In this document: one piece after another, positions 45,322 to 60,200 of the stretch
Numbering within the stretch: the stretch's first letter is position 1
Layout of the letters: each line of letters begins with the position of its first letter
Source of the DNA: Muricea muricata
Lineage: Eukaryota; Cnidaria; Anthozoa; Malacalcyonacea; Plexauridae
DNA length: 64,000 nt
NCBI GenBank assembly: GCA_963855995.1
Contig: OY979723.1
Span: 4,473,884 to 4,537,883, forward strand
Direction of reading: 5' to 3'
The notes under the pieces: model-generated
Database searches by the model: none
The model's input: the letters and a program-made list of their open reading frames with translations, nothing else
Told to the model about the DNA's origin: nothing
Position numbers and translations under genes: made by a program

Positions 45322-46145
45322 CATAGAGATTATAAAAGAATAGAGGCGGCATCTGGGGACGAATCGCAGGACAAATTGAACAAATCTAATGGGGGGCAAA
45401 TTTAAGTCCCGGATGTATAGCGATGAAAAACATACTGTTTTTGTCTTTTTGCTTGTTTTTATGACCAGTATGCACACAGATACTGACTATACTAGGAAAA
45501 CATGTTTTTACTTTTTAGTTTTTGTAATTTTAGGTGCACACAGCCAGATTTTTGTGTAAATATCAGAGATTTTTGTGTAAATATCATTATATCAGAGATT
45601 TTCAACCTTAGGTTCTCCCTAGCAACGCATAGCAACTAGTTTTTGACCAGCTTTTCACAGCGAGGGTTTGCAAAATATCTGCCAAAATATCTCACATCTG
45701 GACACAAATTGAACTTTTTTGCCTTCAGGCAGTTATCAAAATTGTTTTAGAGGTGCAACAAGGTGTACAACCACAATACTGCGATCTATTTAAACTTTAA
45801 CGACTTTTCAAGCGTGTTCATCTGTTTTTTCAAATACAAAAATTGCATTTTCGCTAACAAATACTCAATATTAAACATACCCAATTTTATCCAGTATTCA
45901 AAACACAAAATTCAAACCTTTCAAGGCAATCCCGCGCTAATCTTTAACATTTTCGCCTTAGTTTTTATTGAAAAAACTCTTAGTGCGAAAAAATCGGAAA
46001 AAGTTTTTCTCAGCTTTCTCAATCTGTTGTTGTGAACAGTCGATCAACAGCCAATAGGTGCAAGATGTTACATCCGGGTCTTAAATTTGCCCCCCATTAG
46101 CGAGCTTCAATTCTTTGCCGCCTCTATTCTTTTATAATCTCTATG
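45322..46145. mobile_element. CATAG-family DNA transposon A, 824 bp, 8-bp duplication
   Basis: Exact duplication CTCCCCGC (45314-45321 and 46146-46153). Inverted ends CATAGAGATTATAAAAGAAT and ATTCTTTTATAATCTCTATG. A second inner inverted pair (GGGGGGCAAATTTAAGTCCC at 45390 and its complement at 46075) is shared with the copy at 57953-58402. CA...TG ends and GC-rich 8-bp targets recall P-superfamily elements; the assignment is inference. No transposase frame inside. Confidence 0.9.
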
Positions 46146-46153
46146 CTCCCCGC

Positions 46154-48100
46154 CACCCTTGAGCCACGTGCCCGCGATATTTGATGACAAGTGTCTGGCA
46201 AGTGTCATCGTTCGAATTTTCAGGTAAAAGTATAGGGAAAACGGTGTTCGAAAGAGAAAAAATGCATATTTTACAAAATTGAAGAAGGGTTTCACTGTTT
46301 TGAGCTCAAAATTTAAAGATAAATGGTAGGTGGTTGTTTTTAGGTGTGGAAAAGTTTACGATAGAGTTTATTCAGAGTTTATTTCAAGGCAGAAATACAA
46401 GCGATGTATTGACATGACCTGCCGACCTCTACCCTTGATCACTTTGATGGGTCAATTACATGATCGGTTATAACTTTGTTTTAAAATTGTTGAAATCTCA
46501 AAGTAGTAAGAAAAGATGAAAGAGCTGATTTCAAAACGACGAGAAGCTAGCTAGCTCTTTGCAAGTTAGACCTTTGATACAACACTACTGTATGCAGCAT
46601 ATAGTAGTGTTGTAAACACTATTTATTAACTTTTGCATTTAACATATTAACAATATTGGTTAAGCATAAGTTTATACTTATATTCTATTTATATACATGT
46701 AAACAGTCCCTAATTATGTTAAAAAGTGGAGCTTTGTTTATATTAACTCCAGTCACTGATTTTCACTGCATGGTTCTCACTATCCTGTTCTGATTATCTG
46801 CTAGGAATTGTATCTGCTAAAGTACTGTTGAGTCTGCTTTAGAGCATAACAGACTCCACAAGCTTTCTTAAAAGGATTGGATCATGCTTGTCAATGAATA
46901 GTCCCAAAGAATTGTTGGCAACTAAAAGAGAAAAAAAGTATTCTTTTTACAAGAACAAACTTAAACTGAAGAATATTGTAGCTGAAAGTAGCAACTTGCA
47001 ACAAACTTTTTATCCCAGCTGAGACTTTTTTATCCTAGAGAAACATATTGCACATAATGTGTTCATGTGAACAGGGAAAACTTGAATTGAGGATTTGACA
47101 ATTATATGTGCAACAAGTTTCTTGTAAATTAATGAGATGAGCAAGTGATAGCTATACCACATGATGGAATAAATAGAGAATGCAGCATCAGTCTCTCAGC
47201 TCAAAGCTTTCATATCTGCATGTACTTATTTCACTATGTGTAGTGCATTCACAAATACATACAAACTGTTCATGGTGCAATCTGAAGTACCTCAGAAAAT
47301 AGGGCATACTTAAAAGTGAACAAAATATGTGTTTTTTAATTACCTTGATGAAGAATATTTGCACATGCATGCTCAAGTCACTACAGCTGTGATACTGGCT
47401 TTCTTTTCACCATCTTGTTTTTTTGGGTATTATGTAAATTCTGAATTAAAGCAAAATAGTTTATTTGGACCTTTTCAGTATAGTTATCTTTGTAATCTGA
47501 GTGTATAGGGAATATGAATTTTGTAAACTTGAATCTCTATAGAGTTGTATACTTTAATATATTAACAAGCATATTTGATAGACAACGTTAGGCGTGAAGA
47601 ATTAAAAACATGGTCGAAGACAAAGTGTATGAGTGTATGGGTGAATTGTTTTTGGATAAAATTCAAACGTAAATGGCCTGGAATGTAAATTTGCTCACAT
47701 GTCATCAGGCAAGTTCGAATCTTCTGGCTGCTTGAGAGAAACTTGCCTGTCTAGTGTTTTTTTGTCCACATTTTCGTTGGTAAGCACAAAACAAGTGAAT
47801 TACAAATAGTTTTGATCAACTTTACGACAAAACAAGCAATATTACACTTACCTGTTGGCATTATTATCTCATCGTCTTCAGATGAAGGTATGAACACTTT
47901 GAAAACACACTCCTTAGCGGGTTTTTTTCTTGTTTTTCTTGCCAGCAAGGGCCGCTTGTACAGTCATTTCATGTCAAAATGTTTGGATTAAACTCCATTC
48001 GCAAAAATTTAGACGTTGACGAAAATCAGAACTATATATTTTTTAAAATCGCAGTTTTATTGCCGAAATTTCATGTAATATTGCGGAACTTCATGTAATA
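46154..48100. other. Intergenic stretch upstream of the SLC17 gene, no gene recognised
   Basis: No domain or RNA gene seen on either strand. The minus-strand frames in 47.2-47.9 kb show no family motif. Contains a short AGCTAGCTAGCT run near 46546. Confidence 0.45.
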
Positions 48101-48136
48101 TTAAATATTAGTAATATCCGGTCAGGTATCGAAAAC

Positions 48137-48197
48137 ATCGATATTTCAAAAAAATATCGATACCATCTTTTGAATTGTGAGTATCGACGGTATCGAT
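48137..48197. promoter_or_regulatory. Cluster of ATCGAT motifs upstream of the SLC17 start
   Basis: ATCGAT at 48137-48142, the palindrome TATCGATA at 48155-48162 and ATCGAT at 48192-48197, all 55-115 bp before the ATG at 48253. TATCGATA is the DRE site bound by DREF-type BED-finger proteins in insects; any role here is inference. Confidence 0.35.
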
Positions 48198-48252
48198 TAT
48201 TTTGGTAGTGGTTCGCCCACCATTAGCTTTTAAGTTCTCCCTTCCGCAAGTA

Positions 48253-51200
48253 ATGGAAGCAATGAATAACGGCAAAGTTTCAAGGGAGAATTTGTCCAGT
48301 AGCTCGGTTTCGATTATTTCTCGAGGGGCAAACTGTTTTGGGAAGCGACATGTTTTACTCATATTGGGATTACTTGGTTTTGCAAATGTCTACGCACTGC
48401 GCGTCAATCTCAGTGTTGCTTTAGTTGCAATGGTAAACTCGACGTATACGAATGGGAACTCGCAAACAAACAGTCACGAATGTAGCCATGATGGCTCTAC
48501 TTCAGACCAGGTAGTCAATTGGTTTATTTCAGGGATGTAAAATCTTCATATAGTATTTCTTCTTATATCATTTTAAGCAGATTTCAATTTGGATCAAAAT
48601 TCTTCTCATACTTTCTTAGAATACGTTAGATTTAAATTTTTTGGTGAATGGCTGGGATAGTACTGTGCTGTAAGTGGATTTGTGACATGTGACATCCAAC
48701 CTATACATGTAACATTTATTTTAGCATTTAGTATGAGCTGTAGATCAGATTGTTCATATTGAAACATGGCATCATTACGTGACATCATCACATTCTTATT
48801 TCACAGCTGAAAATCTTCTTATATTGTCTTGAATCTTCTTGTAATGATTGTAAGAATTAAGAAGATTTTTGTTTTGAAAAAATCTTATGATCATCCCTGG
48901 TTTATTTACTTAATTATTATATAATTACTAGTGAGTAGATTTGTAAATATTAACAACTTGATGTTTGTGGTCTTTTAAGGACCCCACTTTTAATTTATCC
49001 ACATTGGGCAAGCTCAAAAAATTGCCCAAGCATGGTGGGAATCAAACCAAGCAACACAGTCATATTGTGTGCCAGACTGGAAAGTTTGTTGCACAGGGAA
49101 GACCTTCTCATAAAATTCTAGGCATGCATACTGGGATTTAGGGAGAATCTAGGTGCAAAATTTTTTGTCCACTAAGTGTTGGGTGCAAAAAGATCAAAAA
49201 TGCATATGTTATGAGCACAATATTTTGTAAACAAAATATTGCACTCATAACATATGCATAGTGTGCTCATAACATATGCACTTTCGAGTAAGTGCTGGGT
49301 GCAAAAACATTAAAAAATGCATATCATAACATATGCATATTGTGCTCATAACATATGCACTTCTGACTAAGTGCTGGGTGCAAAAACGTTCGAAAATTCA
49401 TATGTTATGAGCACAATATTTTGTAGACAAAACTTCCTTCTGCAGTGCTAGGTTGAGACACTCAACAACACCGAACACACATCAATTTGGAGTCAATGTA
49501 CATATAGGTTGGGTCAATCTACGCAATCTATAGACATCAATATTGACAGGACTAGACTGGTGGAGCGGGGTTAAGCCACAGTCAAATGCACCTGTCCAAC
49601 GCTCATTGCATTGGATTTAGCAACTATGAAATTTTAGTTTTAAAAGTTTCCAACTTGAGTAAGACCCCTATATAGTACCTACATAGTCTGACTCATAGCC
49701 TGATTTTAATAATTATGATTTAACAATGTCCATCAGCTACTAAATATACTTGCCAAGATTATCTAACAAAAATGGCAAGACATATGATATAACATGACAG
49801 ACAATGACATTGAATGTAACTAACATGAACCACATCAAATTCTGTGCAGCCAACAGGTGTGGGTAAGTGTGCTACAGAAATGGTTCCATGCAAATTTCTA
49901 CAGTTTCATTAATTCTTGCACAATTACTGCATTTAAACTTGCACAGCAAATTGGATTTATGTTTTAGATTAATTTATTGTAAATACCTCTTTGATTTGAC
50001 ATGCTGTCAAATTACCGTAATAATTTGAATATAAAAGCTAACAGGTTTTTCACTCACCTTATACAGTTTATGTGTATATTTTTAGAACAATGATGGGGAA
50101 TTTGAATGGGATCAAAATACCCAAGGTAGAAAGGACCTGAAGTCATTACATTGTTGTAAATTTGTATATAACTAACTAGTAACTAAAGTCTTACCCAACT
50201 ATAAAATCCATATTTACCATTTGTGATTTGACATACATGAGGTGTTGGTTAGCTTGTGTAGCCACAGTTTTATGGCAGCCCAAACTGCCACCACAATGAT
50301 GGTTTTGCCCATTAGATGGGTGTGGTAATATGGCCTATGGATAGGAACCTTTGAGCAAATTTTGATATTGGTTATGTAATTTCTCACAACATGCCTATTT
50401 GCACTAGCCGTCCACCCTGTTGCTTTATAATTAAGTCTACTTTAATGATGTCACAACAGGGTAGAATATATAAAACTTAGTACTGTCAATTAGTTAAATC
50501 GGGATGAAATTTTTTGAACACTTTTCTGTGTGCATACAAATGCAGATGGATCTTAGCATTGGACATGTTTGCAAATTTCTTCCCAGAAAAGAATTGTGAC
50601 GTCATGAATATTTTTCAATATATTTTGTCCTTCAACATTTCAGAAACCAAAACATGTTATCAAAAATTTAACAAATATTACAATTCAAAAGTTGTTATTG
50701 ATAAGTAGTAATCTCAAAATAAAAATATTTTGCCTTTAAAAGGAGTTTCCTCAAAAGCATAAACAGACACAGTGGTATTTCTTGACATTTGAGTCACAAA
50801 AAAGCCACGCAATGAAGTAATTAAGACAGTCGGTTAAATACACCTATGAAATAGGTGCAGGCGTTTTCTGCCCTAAAAGTGAGGATTACAGTGTATGCCA
50901 ATTAACACACTTGTAAATTTTCTTGTGTCACGGATCAGTACATACTGTCTTTTACTGTGTATCAATCTTTGAGTCATTTCTTCATTTTCGTATTATCTTG
51001 TAAAGGTTGTTTGGTAAATTTACATGTTCGGGGCAAAATTAAGACTGTTTTATTTAAACCAAACATAATTCCTTTAACAGGGATAATTCTAGGATCATTC
51101 TTCTACGGTTATATTTTCACTCAACTACCTGGAGGTTGGATAGCGGCGAAATATGGGGCTAAGCGAGTATTTGGTTTTGGAGTGCTGTGGACAACCGTCT

Positions 51201-54200
51201 TGACGCTGCTCACACCCTTGGCTGCAAGATTTAGTGTGTATGCTTTTGTAGCACTTCGGATATTAGAAGGGCTGGGCGAAGTAAGTGTGACCACTATAAT
51301 ATGATAACAGTGTTGCATGATATTTTATACTTGAAGCTTTAAAACTCGAATATCCTATTTTTAAAAACAACCATAAAGATGTGACCAACGCGGTCATGAA
51401 ATGCGTGAAACGATATGTTGTTCACGCAACATTTTGCGAGTGCATTGCAAAGTTTAAGGTTACTCTAGATGATGAAAATACTCATTTTATCATTTTTGAC
51501 ATTTTTATTGATTCATATTAATGGACTCGAGATTTTATAAAAAATAAAACGAAACTCAGAAATTTGTGAAAATATTATGTCTACGTTTTTTGCCGGGAAA
51601 GTTGTAATTATAATCGACAAGGTGCAGACGGACGTGACAGTTAAAAGCAGATGTGTATTTAATGTCGCCGTTTGCTTGTTTCAGTGTTTTCTATGTCACA
51701 CACTAACAGCGCAAATTCTCTTGTGAATCAAATGCATGTTATTCTTTTCGAGAAAACGTATAGGAACGTACATACTAGCCCATTTTGCGTGCGTGAAAAC
51801 GAAGTCAGTCTGACCGTCGGAAAAAGTTTGATGGTAACAAAAAATCTTTGCCATGATAGTGACTTGGGTTCATGGCTCCCGCGAGACAAACAGTGCCAGA
51901 ACAATTGTGAAGCTTGTTGTCTTCAGCAACAAGCGATGGAACAAAAACAGCAGCAACAGTAGACAAAGCGAAATGAAATTGAAATCGTTTACCGCAAACA
52001 GCCGTGATAGAGAACCTGATTCTGAATCAACTTTTTACCGGTATATTGGATTGAAATTCTGTCAGGTTTCTTGCACGTGTTGTGATAGACTCATATGAGT
52101 TTATACAATGCTCGGGAAAGCCTAGCGGCTGAACAAAATTGTTTCGATCTGATTACAGTTTAGTCCAGGCGGTGAGTGAGGTAGGTATCACCTGAGCGGG
52201 TAATTTATGGGAGTGGGACTATCTAGACCAGTTTTTGGCGTAGAACACGAATCCGGATGTTATTCAGTCTGACAAGGCTGCTTTTAAGAGTTATTTGCGG
52301 ATATTGCGACATTCAGCCTCATTTCCATGAAAAATCTAAAGTTTTTAATATTTCGATATTTTTGCTAAGAATTAAAGAACTCTACGTCTACCGGACCAGT
52401 TTTCGAAGTAGATATGCAGTGTAACTATTCTGTAACGTAGGAGATGAGCAGTTCATGATTTATGCAAACATTGTAATTTGATATAAACAGTAACATTAGC
52501 TGTAACGCAACACTATTAGTTTTGATGGGTTTCTTAAATAATTCAAGTCAGAGTACGTACCTATAGCTGTGTTACTCATCGTCATCTGAACTGCAGCTGT
52601 ATGAGCTATCTTCAGGCGCATCACTTTCCTTGTCACTTCCTTCATCACGTTCGACAACTAACTTGGCAACGTCGTCAGGATATGCTTCTGAGATCCAATC
52701 TATGTTCAAGCTAGAGAGCCAACCATGGAACTGGGGATCCTCTAATGCCATAATTGGATATTGTGCCATTCTCCGAAGTCTAGCCACATAGTTCGCTAGG
52801 GTAACGTGCTTCCGTAGACTGCTGCTACACGGCGGTAAGAGAGAAAGCTCAACTGCCTTATGCTCTTTGTTCATTTTTCTCCAGAAAATAGCTGACCTTG
52901 CCTCGTTAACGTGTTCGATTTTCTTTTCTCCATACAAGAAGCATGCAAACGTTTCCATGGCACTAAACACCTCTGCTGGTACATGCATCTCCATCCCCAA
53001 ACGGCTGAAAATATCCAAGAACTCTGGATCTTTGTTCGCTTGTTTCCAACAGAGAGGTTTACCTTTACGTAGAAAGCTTGCCACGTAATCATTTCCAGTA
53101 AATGCATGAAGACCAACTAATGCTTTTTTTTTGCTGACTAGTTACAGTAGACTACACGTGTTCAAATGGAGGAGCTTGCGACTCTTTCCAGAACCGTTGT
53201 CAATGTAGATTTCCACGTTGCTGATTGACTCCATTCCAAGTAAAATTATGGGAATGTCAACATCGCTGGAACTTGATCGTACCACACAGGCTATTGACTT
53301 GCCATCACTGTTGCGGACCGCATGCTGAATCAAATACGCAATCTTAGTATCAGCTTCCTCTAGGTCCGTTTCAAGTTCTTCAACGCGGAAAGAACCGTGT
53401 TCTGTTATCATTAAGCAAGCGTTCCCCCGAGCAAAGTATACAACACGCTGTCCAAGTTGGTTCCTGTTTTGACCCCATACTTCTTCGATTATCTCAAAAA
53501 GACGCTCCTTGTTGTCTCCATTGCCGAGAAACTTCTTAAAATCAGCTGGTACACGCACATTTGCACTTCTAATAACAAACTTGTCGCCATCGCCTCGAAG
53601 GTGTCGCTCACTGTTCTTTATGGATCGATCTTTGTAGGTATCACATGCAACGTAAACAATGTTATACCGCATTGGAATATCTGACAACTGTCGTAAGGCA
53701 ACATCTTTAAATGTGTTCGGTACCTTCACCAAGCTACGAATAATAGCTGCGATATCGAGAATATAGATTCTATAAGCATATTGATCGTCGGAATATTGCG
53801 CGTCGTTTTCAATCAATGATGGTAACGCGGCATCGAATAACTTGCTTTTAGCCGTCTTTCATCTAATCCCATCGCAAGTTGCCATCGATAGTGGAACTGG
53901 TGCAAGGGGGTAACACAGAGCTTTGTTGATGTTGATCGCGGCATTATGTTGCTGTGGCTTGGCAACGAGAATACTAAGAATGTCCCGCTGAACAGTTATC
54001 TCCTTAGATTTACCTTTCGCCGAGATTTTGAGCTTCTTACTTACGTCGGTAAAACTTTTCCATTCAACTCGTTTAATAGGACTGAAATACAGGGTTTCAT
54101 TGGCACTTTCTGAGTTTAGTCGCTCAAAGAATGTGTCTCTCGACAATGTCCCACGCTCTTGAACTGACAAAAGGCTCTCTGCTACGTCATCAGGTAAATA

Positions 54201-57200
54201 ACTGCCGGAGGCAAGATTGTACAACTTATCACTGTCTAAGTCAGTGCTGAAAGGATCGATAAAGTCATTCCTTAACACATTCATAATGGTCTTGACGTTA
54301 TCCTCCGATTTCCTTATTTGCGAATGACGTAAACACTTTGGCGTATTATTTTGAACCTTGTTCAGACCTGCTTGGTTGAGAAGTGCATCGACATATTCAG
54401 CTTAGAATGGCCGTGTGAGAACCCACTTCTCGTACGCACTATCTAGGGTTGTGAAGATCTTGATACCACCTATAAAGAGAATGGACTAATATAGTTAACA
54501 TAACCCTCAATAATATCCGCATACCGATGTACATATTATAAAAACTGTATAAATAATATTATTTGGATACAATTACATGGAGAAAAAGTACCTGATGTTT
54601 TCGAGCTCTTCATAAATGTCTGCTCTCCTGCACCATCAATACTTTCTCTAATGTTTAGATCATTACGGCACACCGATAATCCCTTGTCCTCCAGCTCTTC
54701 CAGTGCATCTGGGTAAGTCGTGTCCAAATGCTCCGACTGAAGTCAATAGTATGCGCCATAACGTGCATAGTTCTGCTTGTTGGTAGAAAAGCAGAACGAG
54801 ATTAACTCTCTCCAACAGTGAAGTCTTAGTTGGAAATCATTCGTGTTTACTGAGAAGTGCGGTTCGTGTAGTCTTTCGATAAGATTCAAGTAGCTCATCC
54901 AGAATTGCGCAGTTTTCCCACGGTGACCCTGAAGACATTCCATCTTTTTCTTCATATACTCTTCTTCGTAGGCTCTGCATGAATGGTCTTTGGGAAATCA
55001 TTTGGGACATCTTTGCAATCCATATAAGTCAAGATCGCCTTAATCGCTGTTTCCAATTCGTCAGGACAACTTTTGACTAGCGCTTCGCAAAACAGTCTCT
55101 CGATTGCCTCCGCAAGACATTCATGAATCGTCCAATTACGATTGTAATGTTTTCCCGATAAAACACCTTTAATTCCTCCGGACGTAAAGAGACCTGCTTG
55201 CTACACAACTTCTTCAAAACCGCTACCTTGCACTATTTTGCCAATGACAGCAAAAAATTCCATCATCCCGTGAAAGTCACCTACATGTATCAAAACTTTA
55301 TCAAATTCCTTCGGATTGTTCCACAGTATGTGGTAGAACTTTGCAGCTGCACAAGCATCTACTGTTATGTGTGCGTACGTCATACTCGATGCCTTTGCTA
55401 ACTTCTGGGACTGGACGATGCATTCCAGCACTGTGCTGTACTCGATTATTGGATTGCGAATGGAGGTAAGAATGTTATCCTTGTGCTCTTGGAGTTAATT
55501 CTGCTAAATATTAGAGTAATCCAACCTACGAATCTTGACATTGATTGACTAGTAACGCTGTAAGCTTGCCGTAAAAGGTTCCAACACAACAGTATTCGCC
55601 GAGCATCAGTGTCATCGTACTTGTATGTGGAGGTTCCGTGAAAAGACGCTGGCTCTTTCTGGGTGTTACTTTTCTCTTTGGCAAATCAATCGGAACTACA
55701 GAAATAGTCCTTGTCTTTGATTCCGGCACTTCGAATACTTGATTTCTTTCCATGCTTTCAGCACTCTCTTCTTGAAATGCAACGCCATGGCACGTGTGTA
55801 CGCTACCTTCGATTGTTTCTTTGTTGCAGTCAAAGTTATCCCACCAGAAGAAGATTTTAACCTTGCTAGTAGAATCTACTGGAATCAGTGGTAAGGGGTG
55901 TTGCAGAGAACTCATTTCTTGAGCAAGTTCTGCTTGTGCAGTTTGAATTTCTTGAATTTTGTTGTAGTTACAAGACTGGCCTAGCCTTGCTAAGATAGTA
56001 ATAGGCTTCTTCAAGCCAGTGATATGCTGTGCAATCCATTTCCAAGTAATACGTGCTTTCGAGTAAGAAACTTTCTTTTAGACATAGCGTAAAGTATGTC
56101 TTGAGAAAGAGTCGACGTATCGGATGACTTCATTGTCAGGACTGTGATCTGTGGAATGTAGTAACGTTGTAAGAAACATTCGCAGGCTTTCTGGCGGTTG
56201 TCTGTGTTCCGACAGCAGAGACTCTACGACTACGGTGGGTGGCCATAGTAACTCTGGCGCCGTCTGAATTAGCAACTCGACATCATCTTTCATCAATTTC
56301 GCGGCTTCCTTCAAAACAAAATCCTTATTATGCTTCATGAAACTAGCCCTCTTGGTATTGGTTAGAACATTCTTGCTAATAACATCTTGACCCTCGTTAG
56401 TAGAAACAGTAACAAACGGGAGTTCATCTCCAAAATGTTTCACAAGCATTTGCTTTACTTTGCCCCGCATTCTACAGTCTTTTTCCTCGAGTCCATATAC
56501 CTCAGTCAGAAGTTTGATTGACAGTGATTGTACTCCAATCTATTTTTGCCGTCGTCGTTTTCGTTATAGCTTGATGTAAAATTACTTGCAGAATTGGTAT
56601 TCTGTTTCGAACAGGTCGTGTAATCTCTGTAACATTTCTCATGCATTTTAAACTCCCTGGCAATGAGATCTTCGTCTGCAACCTTGCATTCCAGCAATAA
56701 ATGAACTTGACAAATTGTCAATTTGTTCTTTGTGGATATATTCACCACCCAAAGTAAGTCGAGCGCCTTTACTCTCTTGTAACTTTTTAAAAGTATCTTC
56801 ATTTACTGCAGTAATGATTTCATTTGAAGTTTCAAGATGTTTGTAGTGTATAATACACTTAAGTTCAACATGATTTATTCATGAATTCAAGAATGCCGCC
56901 ATTTTGAAAACAAATGATGTTATATGATGGCCAAATACTTTATCTTATACTGGAAATAATGTTAAACAAAGTTTTTTGGATGTTTTTTTTAATAGTAATC
57001 TCCTGCCAGTTGAACTCTATTTCGAAACCTGGTGTAGTAGACGGGGTGTTTTTTTACATTTTTAGCAAAAATATCGTAATGTTAAAAACTTTTGATTTTG
57101 TATGGAAATGAGACTGAATGTCGCAATATCCGCAAATAACTCTTAAAAGCAGCCTTGTCAGACTGAATAACATCCGGATTCGTGTTCTACGCCAAAAACT

Positions 57201-60200
57201 GGTCTAGATATCCGCTCAGGTGATGCCTACCTCACTCACCGCCTGGACTAGTTGAAATGATAACAGCAAACGGATAAACATAACATGGGAGCGAAGAACC
57301 ATAGCAGCAAAAGGAAAAACACGCCAAATCTCTTCTCGTTTGTTACAGAGAATGAAATATTCCAGAATTGCCGTCACAAAAACAGAAATGCACCGTGCAC
57401 ATTTTATCCGATTCCTTCCAAATTTTCACACAATGAAGAACAATAGTAGAGGAGCAAAATCGTAAAGGTATTTCTTCAATAGGTGGCTTCAGTAACGATT
57501 TATCAGTGTAAATGCAAAATTTGACAGGGAAAAACTAAAAACTGAGCATGCCGTGAGCAATTTTGTAAAGTGAGCTTCCATCGTGTGGAGTAACCTTAAA
57601 CGAAAAAAATCTTTCGTATAATTTTTGTAACTCTGCTCATGTCACTCTGCATGTAACTCCTCGTCTTTTTACAATAGGTGTCCGTCGAAAACTACATTCA
57701 TTTGTTTAATTTCTGAAAATCTTGTTGTAATGCACTTCTTGACTGTTGTATTTCAGGGAGTAACATTCCCAGCAATGCACGCTATGTGGAGTTATTGGGC
57801 TCCACCACTGGAAAGATCCAAACTAGTTCCGGCTACCTACTCAGGTATGTTTTACCATCTCGTTATTGTGGGTAGCCGCCCGCGCTCGCGCGGTCAGCAG
57901 CTAACCACTATGTTGTACTCTGTATCAGAGATGTCCGGCAAGCGCGCACGCCCATAGGGATTATAACACTAGAGAAGGCATCGTAATCTTTTTCACTGAA
58001 AACAAAAGGGAACGCGTTTTTGGGGGGCAAATTCAAGTCCCGGATGCAAGGCCAGGTGCTTATTGGCTGAGGTAATGCTTCCTTAGCAACCACCTTAGCA
58101 ACAGCAGAAATCTGTATGAAATGTTTTCTTCATCGTTGTCGAGGTCGTTTTGCCGGTTTTATGGGCAAAATAGCACTTTTTCAATTGTTTTTTATTATTT
58201 TAGACAATCTGGAATGATATTTTCGATATTTTTACGGGGAAAAACATTTCAAAAAGCAGAAAAACTCGTCTAAAACAATTTTTTTCCTGGGACATCGTGA
58301 ATGAGCGAACATCCGGGATTTGAAAATCCCCCCCCCCCCCAATAGCCGTGCTCCCAAATTTTACCCTCGATGTCCCCTCTAGTGTTATTTATAATCTCTA
58401 TGCGCACGCCGCTCTTATGACGTAATTTGTACTGCGGTAATGTAATCCATGGTGGCTACTTACTGTAAGATGTTCGACTGATTGCCTGCCATTTTTTCTT
58501 TGATAAATTTTGTTTTTGGATATTTTGTGAACGCAAAGGTAAGCAAAATTTTGCATCAGTTTCTGTTTACTTTGTGCTTTTGTTATTGTACTTTTTGTCG
58601 ACATTTCAGCACTATTGTCGAAAACAAACTACGTTTCAACGAGATTTGTTATTCGGCCTGCATATATCTTGAAGCAAATTGCTGCTCGCATTGACGACTT
58701 TGTCAGGCACCTGGGTTCCACGGCATGTGGCTGCATGTGCAATATAATTAGGAGTCTGGTCGGGCTACTACAACGTGAAAGGCCAGGTATTCGAACAGAC
58801 CTTTCCATTGTGCAGGAACCAAAGTTAAACCCAGCCATTGTGCATGCAATAAAAGTAATCTTGCTTGTGCAGGAATGTTGAGCTAGCTTTGCCGGAATAT
58901 TAAGGGAGTCTTTGGCTCACAATTTCATGGAAGGCCATAAAAATAACTTTCAAGGTCAATTTTTGAGTGAAATGCTGCTAAAATTTTGTATAAGTTCACT
59001 TTTACCTCCAAGCATTAAGTTCAGGTTTGATACAATATGTAAAGAGAACGCACAGTATCCAGGCAATGTTTATAACATTGTGCAGTTGTTACTAAGACTT
59101 TGAAATGATGTGGAAGAAAACCCTGGCACAACTACAGCATGAATCATATAGTCGATTGCGGATTGCTCGTACGCAATTCATGCCATACGAGCAATGATAT
59201 ATTCAGATAAAGGCAATTATATATTCAGATAAATTGCTGGAAAACAGTCTGTAGCCATGTCATTAAGTGCAATTGTTTACAAAGAAATCAAATCAGTAAA
59301 TATATGGCACCAAACAGCCCTGCATGAACACAGTCGTGGCATGTGGAAATAATACAATGACACGTTCCATTTGAGTACAGTGATTTCTTTTCAGAAGTAT
59401 TTTTTATGTCTGTTAGTAATTACCTTTTGTGTGAATGAAGTATTTCATTAAAATTTAGTATGTTAATTGTTATCTATGTTGATGTAGATAGGTTTTCTAC
59501 ATAGTGTACTTCATGTGAACATGTGATCTTAATTGTTGTATATTATTGAATCTACTCATTTAACTGTTCGTTTAACTGTGGTCAATGTATACGTTTACTA
59601 GCGCACGTTTTGTCGGGGCAGTTGTACGACCTTTACATTGTGCATTGGTTAATTGTGGTGTAGCTTAACTACAAGAACTTTAATTCCTTATACCTTATGT
59701 GGAGTTTTTATACCGAATCTACTAGCGTGCTCCTATTTCAAAAAAGTCCTTTTGTTTACGTCAAAGAAAGCATTTCAGTTAGGTTGGGTTTGAGCGTAAC
59801 CTGCAAAATTGCGATCACACGTAGTCACAATGCTTAGGGATGTACAATTATCATTTTGAGCGTCTTTGCTTACGTTGCTGCGGCTACCAACATGTACGCT
59901 ACGCGTACCCATTTTTAATAAAAATTGGCAAAGTTGAGGATCAGTGAAATTATTTGCAATTCCTACAACTAAACTATCAGTATTTTTGGTGTAGGGAAGC
60001 CAAAATAAAACCGTGGTGGAAGCGCTAATCTCATGGTAGACTGGATATAATTTCTGTGGGTATAAAATTGCAGCCACATTGCGCAATTAACGAGTAGAGC
60101 ACACTGTTTGATCATAGATATTAGAAAATGGGATGAAGTGGCAACTCTTTTGTTATCTATGTTTTATCGTCAGTTGAGTACACCGGAAGCAAACATTGCC

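Noticed and set aside
45590-45660. RFX X-box-like CCTAGCAAC...TAGCAAC sequences in the CATAG element (similar in copy B)
   Set aside because: Only half-sites with irregular spacing; not enough to call a regulatory site.
51672-51962. Open frame ending in a Gln-rich run in SLC17 intron 3
   Set aside because: The Gln run is a CAG/CAA simple repeat. No domain and no acceptor compatible with the SLC17 phases.
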